This document shows positions 23,111 to 35,248 of a DNA stretch of 64,000 nt, piece by piece. Position 1 is the first letter of the stretch. Each line of letters opens with the position of its first letter. The translations under genes and the position numbers were made by a program. Source of the DNA: Tetrastigma voinierianum (Eukaryota > Streptophyta > Magnoliopsida > Vitales > Vitaceae); the NCBI GenBank assembly GCA_016808115.1, contig JAEQBH010006824.1, positions 1-64,000 of the forward strand. Direction: 5' to 3'. The notes beneath the pieces were generated by a model. That model was not told the DNA's origin. It made no database searches and saw nothing but the letters and a program-made list of their open reading frames with translations.

Positions 23111-23692
23111 GCTGACTCAGCGTTCTGTTGTATGAGTTTGATTTTGTTTCATTCAATGAGTTTGGAATATTTTAGTTGGTAGAGTAGTTTTTTAAAGTAT
23201 ATTGACAACTTATGTAGTCGAGATTTTGTTAAATTTGAGGACAATGAAGTTACGAGATATGAAGTTCAATGGAAAGCACTTCACTTGAATACCATGATGC
23301 ATAGTTGACTACACATGGGAGTCTATTTCCATAACGTGATCTTTAAGGAAAAGGCACATGCTAAGTTTGGAGGAGTGTAATTTTTCTGATTTAGAAATTG
23401 CATAGTAGCTTCATTGTTCATTTGTTGGATTTTTAGTTTGAATAATTTCTACAGCACAAAGAATATTTGTTGAATTAAGATTGTATTGTGTAGAAATTTT
23501 ATATTTTATTACCATGCTCTATTTGAGATACTTAATTCTTGATAGTTTATATTCCACGAAACATGATTAAGGTGAGTATAAATGAATAAGAAGGGAAAAC
23601 AAGTAAAATTCTGAAAGAAAATACCTTCTCAGTATGACATTGTTTAAAAGTATCGTGACATAAATCAAAAAGTTCCTTGATGTACATAACAT
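23111..23692. other. Spacer after pol of Athila 1, with an internal PPT-like tract
   Basis: AT-rich, no coding signal recognised. It includes GCTAAGTTTGGAGGAGTG at 23360-23377, which resembles the PPT in front of the 3' LTR. Such a tract after pol could act as a central priming site; that is inference. Confidence 0.5.
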
Positions 23693-23995
23693 CTACATTT
23701 CAATGTCGCAACATCGTAGTTATAGAAGGGCAAATAGAAGAGCAATGTCATGACATCGCCGTGAAATTGCCCCCAATGTCGCAACATCGCATTTATAGAA
23801 GAGTAACACAAAGATTGACATTAAATCTGATAACATTCAATCGACATCAGGAGCAATCGTGCGACATTAACAATCAGTGCATGTCAAGTTGAATCCTCAT
23901 GATGCCAAAGCAGTATCGCGACATCATATTTCTGTCTGACATTGGTGGAATCGCAAAATTTTTTTTCAATGACACAGCTCAGAAACTGAATCTGA
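23693..23995. repeat. Internal palindrome array in the pol-env spacer of Athila 1
   Basis: At least four good copies of the LTR motif: AATGTCGCAACATCG (two), AATGTCATGACATCG and TATCGCGACATCA, plus diverged ones. The motif is the same as in U3 at 655-1377, but here it sits about 250 bp upstream of the env-like ORF. No LTR sequence longer than the motif was recognised around it. Confidence 0.85.
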
Positions 23996-24254
23996 CATCG
24001 CATAGGGTTATTTCTATATTAAAAAGACATAGTGATTTATTCAATTAAAACCAAATCCTTCAAAATTTAGAGATCTAACTCCATTCAAATCTCCTTTGAA
24101 ACCAGAAATGTCAAATCAACTCGCCCACCTAAGCGAGTGTATTAAAAAACATTAATCGGGAGCTTCTAAGAGGGTAGAACAAGAGAACCAATTGCTCTTG
24201 AGGAAGTGAGAGAAGAAAGTGAGGAGGATCAAGGTTAGCAGGAGATGCTGCGAC

Positions 24255-24381
24255 TTTCGCCGACAAAGAGGAAGCGAGAAGCACGAAGCGCACAAAAATG
24301 GGTTTGTAGAGAGCGGGGGTTGAAGCTAGTGGCTCCTTGAGGAAATCGAGAAAAAAGGTTAGAGTGGCAATGGGTATATGA
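24255..24381 (+). pseudogene. env-like ORF of Athila 1, first piece
   Basis: A basic stretch (TKRKREARSAQKW) resembles the amino terminus of Athila env-like proteins, which in these families often begin with a Lys/Arg-rich segment. The reading is cut by the solo Tekay-type LTR at 24382 and continues at 41714 after a 5-bp target duplication. Start codon not certain. The function of this protein family is unproven; a resemblance to retroviral envelope has been proposed. Confidence 0.5.
24377..24381. repeat. Target-site duplication of the solo Tekay-type LTR, left copy (TATGA)
   Basis: TATGA immediately precedes TGTAGC and pairs with TATGG at 41714-41718. Confidence 0.75.
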
Positions 24382-26567
24382 TGTAGCTCGAAAATACCTA
24401 ATAGTTTTATAACATGTTTAGGAGGTATAAAATAAAATAAATTGTATTTTTAAGTTTAAATTGCTAAAGCAGAAAAAAAAGTGATAAAACTAGGAAATTT
24501 TACAAGGACGAGTTAATTTGGTAAATATATTAAAATAAGGACCTAAGGGTCATAAATGAAGAAATTGCCTGTACAAATAGAAAATTTGATGAAATGAAGT
24601 GGAAATGAAATAGAAATGAAGCCTAAAATGCAAAAATGAGAAGAGGAATTTGTGGGCTAGCGAACAAGTGAAGAATTTTGATTAAAGACCAAAAATTGGT
24701 CTTTGAAATTGCACATTTGGCAAAGAAGGGAAAGAGAGAAAGTGCTAGGCCTTTTCGGTTGAAGAGGGAGGAAGATTAGTGGTCTTTTCTCCTATGAAAT
24801 CAAAGTTAAGGTCAAGGAAGAAGGAAGATTGTTGTTGAAGAATCAAGATTTAAAGGTAAGAAATCAGAGCCTGGCCTTTCCTTGTGTGTTTTGGGTTTAA
24901 TGAAAACCCAATTGGAATAAAAGTGTTTTTATTAGTTTGTAGATAAGTTTTGAGGATTCTCTAGGTTGTTTTGGTTTTGGGTTTTAGATGGTTCAGCTGG
25001 TTCTTAGTGGGGAATGTGTGTATGAGAAATGTTAGGTTTTTAGGAGAGATCTTGTCGAAAATTTTCCAAACCCATATTTTTTTAGGGCATAACTTGCCAA
25101 TAACTCATCGAATTGAGTGTTTGAATTCACAAACTGACTAGACTTCTAGGAGAGCAAATATCCTTGAAATAAATTATCCAAATTTGTTGATAGACACAGA
25201 AATTAGGTAGTGAGGCTCTGTTTCAAGTCAGGTATGGTTCGGTTCGATCTGATTTGGTGTTCGGAATAGTTTTTATTATTTAGGCCATAAGTTGAGTTTC
25301 ACTCATCAAATCAGTGATTCAAATTTCGGCTAAACTAGACTTCTAGGAGAACAAATTTTCTGAAATAAGTGTATTCAAATTTAATTTAGCAGGACTAGAA
25401 ATTCGTCAAGCGAGGCTTTGTTTTCGGGTTAATTACGGTCCGGTTCGATCACAGTTTTGGTGTTTGAATAGTTTTAATGTTGATACATAAGTTGAGTTTC
25501 ACTCATTGAATTGAGTGATTCAAAGTTATTACGGGTAAACTAGAATTCTAGGAGAGCAAATTTCTTGAAATAAGTGATTAGGTGGACCCCATTAGACCAG
25601 TCGATAAAGAGAACCTGTTTTTGGCAAATGTTGTTTTACGTGTTGAAAATATAATAGTCCCGAATGTTTTGGACATATTTGGAGCTTCGGTGCTCCGAAT
25701 TGGATGATTCCAATTTCCGAATAAAATAGATTTATAGAAGAAAAATGGACTTGAAAGAAGTTGGGTAAAATATGGCTAATTTGTTCCCATAAAATTTTTA
25801 CAAGTGAAGGTGTGTTGGGTAGAAAACAACCCTAACTAGAAACCTAAATAAGCGGCGATGTGTTGTTCTCCTAATTGTGATGGATTTAGGGGTTGGCGGC
25901 AGTGAAAACCAAAGTCAGTTAAGGGGATAGGAATCGAGTGTGAAACTGTTTCTTTTGGTTCGTTCTTTATTATTCTCTTCTTATTTCAAGTATCAAAATT
26001 GTTTGTGCAATTATTGAAATGATTTTCAATAAAACTGCATATTGATTTATTTTAAGTGATTTGAGAAAATTGATTGTGAAATGATTGCCATGAAAAGTTG
26101 CATGACTATTGAAATGTGCTATTTGAGTATAAATGTATATACCCTACTGAATTTATATGACTAATTTTTAATGCCACTTAATAGAATGTTATACGCGATA
26201 TTCGAGTTAAGGATATTTAATATACTTGATAAAGTCAAACTAAGCGTGTGTGAGCGAATGTAATGTAGTGTCATTACGTCAAGTAGCCAGCGGAGACGGT
26301 ATCGATAGTGTTCCACAAATGATTTTTAATAACCCGGTCAGTAGCCATGAAACACGTCTTTGTGTTATAAAACCTTTTATCTTAGGCCTACGACTAGGGA
26401 GCTTGTTGGTGATTCCGTTATCCTACGCACAAAAAACATTAGCTAAATTCGTTTAAGGGAAAAATGATAAGAATATTTGTGAAATGCATGATTTGAGTTT
26501 TGAATGAGTTATTGCATATGAAAGTGCATATTTGGAATGATCAATGAATTGTAAATAAATGTATATG

Positions 26568-26570
<3 letters not shown>

Positions 26571-26644
<74 letters not shown>
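26571..26644. repeat. (TA)n microsatellite in the solo Tekay-type LTR
   Basis: About 37 TA units at a site where the other LTR copies have ordinary sequence (ATGAAATAGATATATGTATT around 9510). Confidence 0.95.
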
Positions 26645-26649
<5 letters not shown>

Positions 26650-27042
26650 GTATGTATTATGTGCATTGATCATTCAATAAGGTTAAGCATTGCTTTAGAA
26701 AACTCGCATGATTTGTGTTAAAATAAAATACGAAGAAGCTGTATAGAACCCTTTAAGCATGAAAATTCTTAGTTGTTTTTATCATCAGTAGTGCAAGTGA
26801 ACAAGTTAGTAAAGACCATGCAAGCGCATAGTCGTCGTCAAAGCGCACGGAGTAAGTAAAGCTCGACCATGCATACATGAAACCCCATGATGGTTTGATA
26901 CTTTTTTTTTTGCAAACTATGTTGTGAAAGGTGAGCAGGGATAAATGTTTACTTAAATGTTTTTATATTTAAAACGGCTTATAGCATTGATGAGTGCCCA
27001 AAAACACTCATTACAAACCGGGATTTAGTGAGATTCGGGATC

Positions 27043-27142
<100 letters not shown>

Positions 27143-27324
27143 GTATTTTGATTCTTTTTCTAATATTTAGTTTTATTTGGTTTTATACTTGAAACAACTG
27201 GAAAATCTTTGGAAATGGAGCCTTGTAGGTGGCACGGAAGAGTGGTGCGGAGAGTCGACCCGGCGTCATGATGTCCCAGTTGCGACATTGGAAAGTCTCA
27301 ACAAACCTTATCTCTTGGAGAGGC

Positions 27325-27332
27325 TATAAAAG
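27325..27332 (+). promoter_or_regulatory. TATA box of Athila 2 5' LTR (TATAAAAG)
   Basis: GGCTATAAAAGGAAGG, conserved at 40471 in the 3' LTR; about 35 bp downstream of the palindrome-like GTTGCGACATTGG. Confidence 0.75.
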
Positions 27333-28282
27333 GAAGGGGAGAATCCAATTAGAGGGTTGAAATTGGTTTGCAGAGCTAGGGTTTGAGGAATTGGAGCTTG
27401 GAACAAAGGAAAGAAGACTTGAAGACCAACCTTTCAGATAGAGATTTGAAGAACCCGAGAGATTGTCATTCCCTCGATCATTGAAGTTTTCTCTATTCAT
27501 ATACTTATGTCTTGCTTTTCATTTGTATTGGAACAGAACATAGTGAGGTTCTAATTTTGTGGTTTAGGGTGGTAGAGATTTGGACATGAATACTATGTTA
27601 AGTTTAGCACATTTATAATTCCAATATCTTTTATATACTTGTTTTACACCATTAACTCATGCTTTGATGAAATCATATTAATTTATGATCAATCTTGTAT
27701 AAAGTGGTTCTTTGTAAGATCGAGAAGTGAATGAATTTAGACATAGTTAGGTTAACCTAATAAACTTGGTAATATAGGATTATCAATGATTAGGAGGCTT
27801 AGGAGTTTTGCACGCTATGCTAATGCTTGAGTTGAGCGAGGAGCAAGAAACCTGGTGATTAAGGGAGGAGTTAAGCGACCTTGAAGGCTTTAATTACATT
27901 AGATGAGAGCTGCCTTGAAAAATATTATATTAGATAATGGAATGGAATGTGACATTACATAGTAGGATTGTCCAACAACACTGACACCACGACCTTTTTG
28001 CATCTTTGAACACTTTTACATGCGAAGCGGGCAATTACCTTAGTCATAGTTTAATTCGCTTTTAGTTGAAGCCAGCCATCACGGGTTGCTAGTTTGAAAT
28101 ATTAAAAGAATGTTGTAATTTTGGTACTTAGCATACTATGATTAAGGTTTTCCCTATGGATCGATATTCGTACGTAGGTACACTTTATTACTTGACAAGC
28201 GTATACTTGCATAGAATAGACACTTTGCACTTCTATTTGCATGTCCACAAAAAAACAATCACGCAAACACCTATCAAGTTTT

Positions 28283-28300
28283 TGGCGTCGTTGCCGAGGA
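28283..28300 (+). other. Primer-binding site of Athila 2, tRNA-Asp type
   Basis: TGGCGTCGTTGCCGAGGA differs from the expected TGGCGCCGTTGCCGGGGA at two positions, both C/G-to-T/A transitions typical of methylation decay. Confidence 0.9.
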
Positions 28301-28439
28301 ACGCCTGTTGTTAAGTAGTGTTTATGCTAATATCAATACTAAGTACTTCTTTGGTACTTCAGACATTTGTTTTGCTTAAATTTTTTATACTTTATTTTTT
28401 TCTTTGCTTTGAGACAAACTTGCAGGTACGTTAGGTTGT

Positions 28440-29820
28440 ATGCGATGGGAACCTGCAGGAAATCTTATTCCTTTGGATCCTGAAATTGAGAGAACTTTGA
28501 AAAGAATTACGAAACGAGAAAAGAAGCATTTAGAATGGAACAACTACCTATGGGACCGATGGAAGAAAATAGAGGCGGCGATGTTGAAAGGTTGGAGCAG
28601 GAGGTAGTATACATCTGATGTGGAAAAATATGGATAATTTGTTGCCACCTATCACGAGGGATTATGGTCGCCCGTCACGTGGATTTACTCCGCTTTGTGA
28701 TTAGGAACCGAGCCTGTCTAGTGAACAACTTCGAGCTCAAGTCCATCACCCTCTAGTTACTACAAGGAATCCAGTTCCATGGACTCGCACATGAGGACCC
28801 AAATGTTCATATCCTTAAATTTTTGGAAGTGTGTGATACAGTTAAATATAATGGGGTAAGTGGTGATGTTATTAAGCTTCGATTGTTCCCATTCTCATTG
28901 AAGGATAAAGCTAAGCATTGGCTCATTTAGAGCGCGAGACTTCGATAACATCATAGGATGACTTATCGAACAAATTCCTGCCTAGATTCTTTCCACTAGC
29001 AAAAGCAGCAAAGTTGAGAATTGACATCAGTAGCTTTTATCGGTATGAAGGAGAGTCATTCTATGAAGCATGGGAGAGATTCAAAGATTTGTTGAGAAAA
29101 TGCCCTCACCATAGTTTCATCAAATGGATGCAAGTCCATCATTTCTACAATGGTTTAAGGTAGATCCCACTAGGACTCTTATTGATAATTCTGCGGAGGC
29201 GATTATGAGGAAGACGAAGTGGAAACTTATCAAATTCTTGAGAACATAGCCTTCAATGATTGTTAATGGCCAGTTGAGAGAACAACACCGAAGAAACCAG
29301 TTGGAGTGTTTGATTTAGACATGTTCACAAACTTATCTGCGCAAGTGTCTCACTTTCCAAGCAACTACAAGCTTCTCAACAATTAGGTTCTCACGTATTT
29401 GTGCATAAAGTTGAAGAAATCCCACTTGCATGCGAGCAATGTCATGGACCTCATCCCACCTCTCAGTGCCTAATGATGAACGTCATGGGAGATTTGACTA
29501 TTGAACAAGCTCAATATATTGTGAAGTTCCCCCAAAACCAGAACTTCAACCCATATGGTCAAAATTACAATCCGGGGTGGAAGAACCATCCCAAATTTTC
29601 ATGGAAAAATTAGAATGTAGGTAATCTTATGGAACAAGCCAAATCGCTCCAACCACCTCAAGAGAAGAAGTCGAATCTAGATATGAAAATGGAACATTTA
29701 GCTAATATGCATATGAATATGATGAAGTCACATGATAAGTTCGAGAATGAGACTAGGACATCATTGAACAATCAAGCAGCTCAGCTCCGAAATTTGGAGG
29801 TCCAAATGGGCGAATGAGCC
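28440..29820 (+). pseudogene. gag: gag of Athila 2
   Basis: The start MRWEPAGNLIPLDPEIERTL is a typical Athila Gag beginning. Later pieces include RALRA/ASSFT-like stretches in changing frames. A zinc-knuckle-like CEQCHGPHPTSQC (29431-29469) and FNPYGQNYNPGWKNHPKFSW follow, then a coiled segment MEHLANMHMNMMKSHDKFEN with LNNQAAQLRNLEVQMGE. These are the Gag carboxyl-terminal parts that bind RNA and assemble. Many frameshifts lie between 28600 and 29400. Confidence 0.85.
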
Positions 29821-30129
29821 GTTATTGAGTGAAAGGCAACCGAAAATCTACAGTATACGAGGTCAACCCGAGGGAAGAGCGAAAGGAACACTACAAAGCT
29901 ATCACCATTTGAGGAGTAGTAAGACTTTGGAGCAGTCGGTTAGGCACAGAAGATGAAGAAAACCTATAGGAGATGAGAAGCTGATTGCGAGATCGTAAAG
30001 ATGTTGAAGGTTAGTAAAAAACCGGTCCTCGGATACACGAGAGAAAGTTGAGTTCAGAAACCTAAGTATGATGAGGAAGCCTATTATCAGTATCCGTAAA
30101 GGCGAAAGAACAAATTGGATAAACGAGTT

Positions 30130-30690
30130 TGGCGGTTTTATGGATATCTTTAAAAAGCTTCATGACATCCCATTGCTTCTAAAGCACTTGAGAAAATCTT
30201 AGGGATACGTGGAAATTCATGAAGGACATCTGTCCCGAAAAGGAAGTTGGGAGGCTATGGGGCGTCACTCTGTATAAGAGTGTAGTGCTATATTACCAAA
30301 AGAAGTTCCCCCTAAGTTGAAAGATCCAGGTAGCTTCACAATCCCATGTGCCGTGGGAATGCGTATTTGAAGAGCCTTTGTGCGATTTGGGTGCGGCAGT
30401 AATCTTATGCCGTGGTCGATCTTTAGGCGAGTTGGGAGAAGCGCGTCCTGGACGATCATTGCGGCCTAAGCGAATCGATCACTAACTCATCCGGCGTGGT
30501 ATCATAGGATTGTGGTAGTCAAAGTGGTTCAAAATTACTTTCCACATATTTCATCATTTTGGACATACCAGAATAAAGGGGTTCAAATCAATCGCTTGGA
30601 AGACATTCATGTGGAAGGCAAATGATTAGCGTGTGCAAAAGGTGACTAGGCAGGCGGCGATTCAATATCTTTAATGCGTAGCGTCGCGAT
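30130..30690 (+). pseudogene. Protease region of Athila 2, strongly degenerate
   Basis: SAILPKEVPPKLKDPGSFTIPC (in two parts, about 30280-30350) is the characteristic segment before the Athila protease active site. The DSG/DLG motif itself is disrupted (about 30385, CDLG-like codons with frameshift). Residual FIILDIPE- and GRPF-like codons follow to about 30690. The 300 bp before it (29820-30130) hold no recognisable domain beyond Gag-PR linker. Confidence 0.7.
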
Positions 30691-30809
30691 AAACGATTTG
30701 CTTGGGGTGGATATGCTAGGCTATAGTGCCTTGATTGGTTCACTTCATAACCATTGGAGACTAGCTTGACCCGCTGATGATCCCTTCCTCTTGTGAAGAT
30801 GAGGCGATT

Positions 30810-31960
30810 CCCGAGTATGGCAAATGGATAGAGACTCTTTCGGCTCGAATAGAAGTATTTTTGAATCTTTAAGGAGCTGGCCCAAGCCGATTGACTCCAC
30901 TCTATTGAGGAAATTTATTGTGGAAGAGAAGCAACTCCCAATCATTTGGGAATATGCTTATCTTGAGGAAGAGATCTACACTCCCGTTATCATCTCATCC
31001 TCCCTCTCTAACATGGAGGGAGGAGAAGTATTAAAAGATCCTTAAGGAGCATAAAGAAGCAATTGGATGGTTCTAGGCGTATAAAGGAGATAAGGCCATC
31101 TATGTGTATGCATAGAATATTACTAGAGGAAGATAGCAAACCGATAGTGGATGCCCAGAGACGTTTAAATCCTTCCATGAAAGAGGTAGTTAGGAATGAG
31201 GTACTTAAATGGTTAGATGTTGGAGTGATATACCTTATAAGACAATTCATGGGTGAGCCCTGTCCAGGAGGTGCCCAAGAAAGGAGGGACTACGGTGGTA
31301 GTAAATGAGAGAAAATGGTGCTCGAGCCAGAGCCGAGTTAGAGGATGGAGGATTTGTATTATTCTTGGGGCGATTTCAAAAGTGACCAAAAAAGACCATT
31401 TTCCCACTGTCATTCATTGATAAGATGTTAGATAAGACTAGCGGGGGAATGAGTACTTATGCTTTACGGGCGAATACCGGAATCTGGTCGGATCACCATG
31501 GCTCACAGAAGATCGGAAGACCACCTTCATGTGCCCTTATGGCACGATAAACTCGAAGAAATGTCATTTGGGAGTACACGTGTAATGCCAGGGAACCTTT
31601 CGAGATGTATAGTGGTAATATTTTCGGACATGGTGAAAAATCCATTGAAGTCTTCATGGATGATTTCTCAATGATTGGATCTACATTTGATAAGCGCCTA
31701 TAATCGGCGTTGGTACTAAAGAGTGGATGGAAACGATTTAGTTTTAAGTGGAAAAGTGCCACTTTATGGTGAGAGAAGGTATAGTATTAGGGCATCGCAT
31801 ATCCGGAAGAGGAATTGAGGTTGACCGAGCCAAGATTGAGATCATAGAGAAACTGCCTCCTCTCACATCAACAAAGGGAGTATAGAGTTTATGGGCCCAC
31901 GAGGTTTATAGGCCGGTTCATCTGAGATTTCTCTAAAGTTTCCAAACCGTTGTCTAATCT
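30810..31960 (+). pseudogene. Reverse transcriptase of Athila 2
   Basis: It reads PSICMHRILLEED, RRLNPSMKEVVRNEVLKWLD and SWVSPVQEVPKKGGTTVV (31090-31300), CPYGTF-like codons (31535) and the polymerase box VFMDDFSMIG (FMDD 31653-31664), followed by FLGHRISG-like and FYRRFI-like codons. The catalytic Asp pair is still encoded but frames change many times. Confidence 0.85.
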
Positions 31961-32455
31961 TCTTATGCAAGGTGTGTCGTTTGAATTCAATGAGCCATGC
32001 TTGCATGCTTTTGAGTTGTTGAAAAAGAAGTTGACCTTAGCCCCTATAGTAGTCGCTCCAGATTGGAACCTTCCATTTGAACTTATGTGCGATGCAAGCA
32101 ACTGCGAGTTAGGGCCGTTTAGGCGGGGAAGAAAGAAAGTTCTTCCTATGCCATCTGTATGCAGTGAGCATTGAATGATACTGCTTCGATTATCTTCCTG
32201 TGAGAGAAAAAAGAGAATTATTAGGCTGTTGTGTTTTTCTTTTGAAACAAAATTCAGACCTTATCTTATAGGGAGCAGGTTATTGTGTTCCGCGAGATCA
32301 TTCCGCAATCAAATACTTAATGACTAAGAAAGGCGAAACCTAGACTTATTCGTTGGGTGCTTATTGCGAATTTGATGTGGAGATTTGAGATAAGAAGGGT
32401 TCCGAAAACATGGTAGCCGATCATCTGTCAAGATTGGAAACTCCAAAAACAGTGT
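31961..32455 (+). pseudogene. RT connection and RNase H of Athila 2
   Basis: The frame 31950-32174 gives FEFNEPCLHAFELLKKKLTL, APDWNLPFELMCDASN, the start of RNase H with its first Asp. TDHSAIKYLMTKK-like codons (32290-32330) and DKKGSENMVADHLSRLE-like codons (32390-32445) finish the domain after frameshifts. Confidence 0.85.
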
Positions 32456-33780
32456 AGAAACATCATTTGCAGATTGATGACATGTTCCCAGATGAACAGA
32501 TACTATCTTTGTCACATGATGAAACATCACCATGGTTTCAGAGCACTTGTTATAAATCTGCAGGTATTACCCACTTGATCCTCGCTTATCAACAAAAAAA
32601 GAGGGTTCTTCTTGAAGTGAAGCTCCTTATTTAGGAAAGGCAATCCTCTTTAAATAGTGTACTGATCAAATTATTCGAAGGTGTGTACCGGAAAGTGAAG
32701 TGGGTGAGATATTGAAGCACTGCCACTCTTTAGAGTGTGGGGGCCATTTCAATGGACAGAGAATAGCGGCCAAGGTACTACAATCAGGCTTTTATTGGCC
32801 CTCTATATCAAAGATATTACTTTTCGTTTGCAAAATCTTGTGATCGTGTCAAGGGCCAAGGAACATTGGGCCGCGAGAATGAAAACACCATTCCACGAAT
32901 ATTCTAGGGTCGAACTTTTTGATGTAAGAGTGACTTTATAGATCCATTTCCATTGTCACATGGACCGCAGTATGCACGGCGATGGATTGCGTGTGCAAGT
33001 GGGTGAAGCCATTCCGCCCATTACTTGTGATACTGCAGCGATCTTGCGCTTCATCAGGAGTAACATCTTTTCAAGGTTCGGGACTCCTAAAGCGGTAATC
33101 AGCGATGAAGGCTCCCATTTCTATAACAAGTTGTTTGCATCGCTCCTAGCTAAATATGGGGTGAAGCATTAGGTGACACTTGCATATCACCCCAGCGTGG
33201 CGGCGAGGTGTCGAACAAGGAAATTAAGAAAAAATCTTAGAAAGACGATTAATGTGTGGCGGGGCGAACAAAATGTCGATGATAGCTTATGGGCTTATCG
33301 CACAGCACCAAGACCCCATTGGGCATCTCGTGCAGAAGATAGATACATGTGGAGCTTGCCTACTGTAGAATTAGAGCACAAAGCATCTTTGGCGACTAGA
33401 ATGCTGAACATGAATTCGAGAAATGGCTAGGGAAAAGAGGATGCTTTGGTGAATGGCCACGGATGAACTTAGGCGGGAATGCATATGACAATTCAAGAAT
33501 CTGGGAAGACCAAGGCGTGGCATGACAAGCACCTAATGCATAATGGTACAAAACCCGGTCTGATAAGTATTCAGCTGATCGATTCCTGGCCCAAAATTGT
33601 TCTCGGAGGCTTCAGTCGAGATGGTACGGACCGTTTTTGATCACTTAAGTCTTCCTCTACGGTAGTGTCGAGCTAATGCACCTTGAGAGAGGTCGATTCA
33701 AGGTGAATGGGCAGTGAGTGAAGATTTATTTGGGTGGTCAATTTGAGAAGCATAAGTCCACTGCTTAGTTTTAGAGCGTA
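32456..33780 (+). pseudogene. Integrase of Athila 2
   Basis: The zinc-binding part is degraded (about 32690-32880: CHSLECGGHF-like, FYWPS). The second catalytic Asp lies in AVISDEGSHFYNKLFASLLAK (33085-33150), followed by LAYHPS. A DDSLWAYRTA stretch (33275) and the C-terminal VELMHLERGRFKVNG and YLGGQFEKHK (33665-33760) mark the end of pol. Confidence 0.85.
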
Positions 33781-34820
33781 AGAAATGCTTGGGATCACGA
33801 AGGGTTTTTATTGGGCCTTAGTTAGGCGAATGTGACTTGGTCGGAGCTAACGACGCGTTAAACAAAGCGCTACTTGGGAGGCAACCTAAGGATTTAAATT
33901 ATTGTGGTCTTCAGTTTTTCTGATTTTAAGTTTGCTAGGTTTAATTTTGCTTGTTTTAATTTTAATGCATTTGTGTTGCAGGCTTCGAGGTTCAGAGGTT
34001 GCCGTGGTGAAGGAGATATAGCACGAAAAGCCTTGTGCAGGCTTTGGGAGAAGTAGATCTAATGCAGGGAGTTTTTCTATACTTAGAAAAAATTTTGTCC
34101 AAATTTCCTGGATATTGGTCTTGGGAACACTACGACGTTGAAAATATACCTCTCGAGGCACGTCGTGGCGTTGGTTTCTAAGCGTCACCATTGAAAACAT
34201 GCTACTCTGGCGTCGTGGCGTTGTAAATCAAGCCTCTTTGTAACGTCGCGACATTGGCCCGAACGTCGCAACGTTGAAATTAAAACTCTCGGGGAATGTC
34301 ACAATGTTGGCCCGAACGTCGCGATGTTGCCCTGGTTTTAGACACAGACTCGTTCATTTTCTCTATTGACATTTCCAAAACCTGGTGTGCTGCCGCTGAT
34401 CTTGTAGGTTTTTCGGCGGTTACGATCCCGGTGCTCCCAGCGCTCGGCTTAGGCCTCCTTAGAACCCTCCCACTTAGCCTTAGGCCCATCTCGGCTTGAA
34501 CGTCTGTGTTCAGCGACATTTGGAGACCCTTCCTACGGTCTCCTTTTTGGCTCTATTCAGGTCTTGGTTTTACTACACTCCCCTCTTTCTAGGTGGTTTG
34601 TGTCTTAGAAGGTGTTCTAGGGTTGGTTGGGTGTTCTAGACCCGTTTTTCGTGCGTCAAGCCTACCACTTTGTACGCTACGTGTTTGTTAGTTGTTTCGG
34701 AGTGGGTTTGGAGTGCCTCTGTGTTCTCTTTCTTCGGAGTGCGATCCACTAGGGGTGTGGTAGCCTACTAGAGTCCTTTCGCCTTACGTTCACCCCATCG
34801 CGATCAAGAACCCGTGCCCA
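33781..34820. other. pol-env spacer of Athila 2 with an internal palindrome array
   Basis: No coding domain recognised. Between 34126 and 34335 are repeats of ACGTCGCGACATTGG / GGCGTCGTGGCGTTG type: GTCGTGGCGTTG (two), AACGTCGCGACATTGGCCC, GAACGTCGCAACGTTG and GAACGTCGCGATGTTG. The core TCGCGA with mirrored flanks is the same as in the Athila 1 arrays. The rest is a pyrimidine-rich leader ahead of the env-like start at 34821. Confidence 0.75.
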
Positions 34821-35248
34821 ATGTCGAGCAAAAAGCGAAAAATGAGCTTGAAGAGTAGTCGGGCCAATGGAGAACCTTCTCATGCCTACGATCATGGTAA
34901 ATTCGTCCAATGAGGCGTGGCCAGAAGTTCGGTACTCCATCTACGCCAATCGGCTGGCCTTCATTAAGGAGAAGGATTTGCTTATCCGAAGCGATTTTCA
35001 CTCGAAACCATTCTTGTGAGGATGGGTTATGGTGCATTGTGTAACCTTCGCGACGGCGGCTGCCACGAATGGTTGTCAGAATTCTCTGCCTTGACCCTAG
35101 CAGCCCGTGGCAAAAGGTCGTGTCCATGAGGTGTTAGTGGAGCTTTGAGTCACGAAGTCACATCAGCCGTAGTAACCTTGAGCGTGGCGGGTTTATGTAG
35201 CGCTGGTAGGAGGTCCATTGATAACCTCGTCAACCTGCGAAAAACATG
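34821..35248 (+). pseudogene. env-like ORF of Athila 2, first piece
   Basis: It starts MSSKRKMSLKSSRANG, then GKFV, SIYANRLAFIKEKDLLIRSD in the next frame, VHEVLVEL (the V-x-EFY box of the family, mutated) and RRSIDNLVNLRK. This order is seen in Athila env-like proteins. It is interrupted at about 35249 by a minus-strand LTR and resumes at 38139. Role of the family unproven. Confidence 0.7.

Noticed and set aside
33886..34519. Minus-strand frames of 104 and 79 residues
   Set aside because: They lie over the pol-env spacer and its palindromes; composition and lack of any known motif argue against coding.
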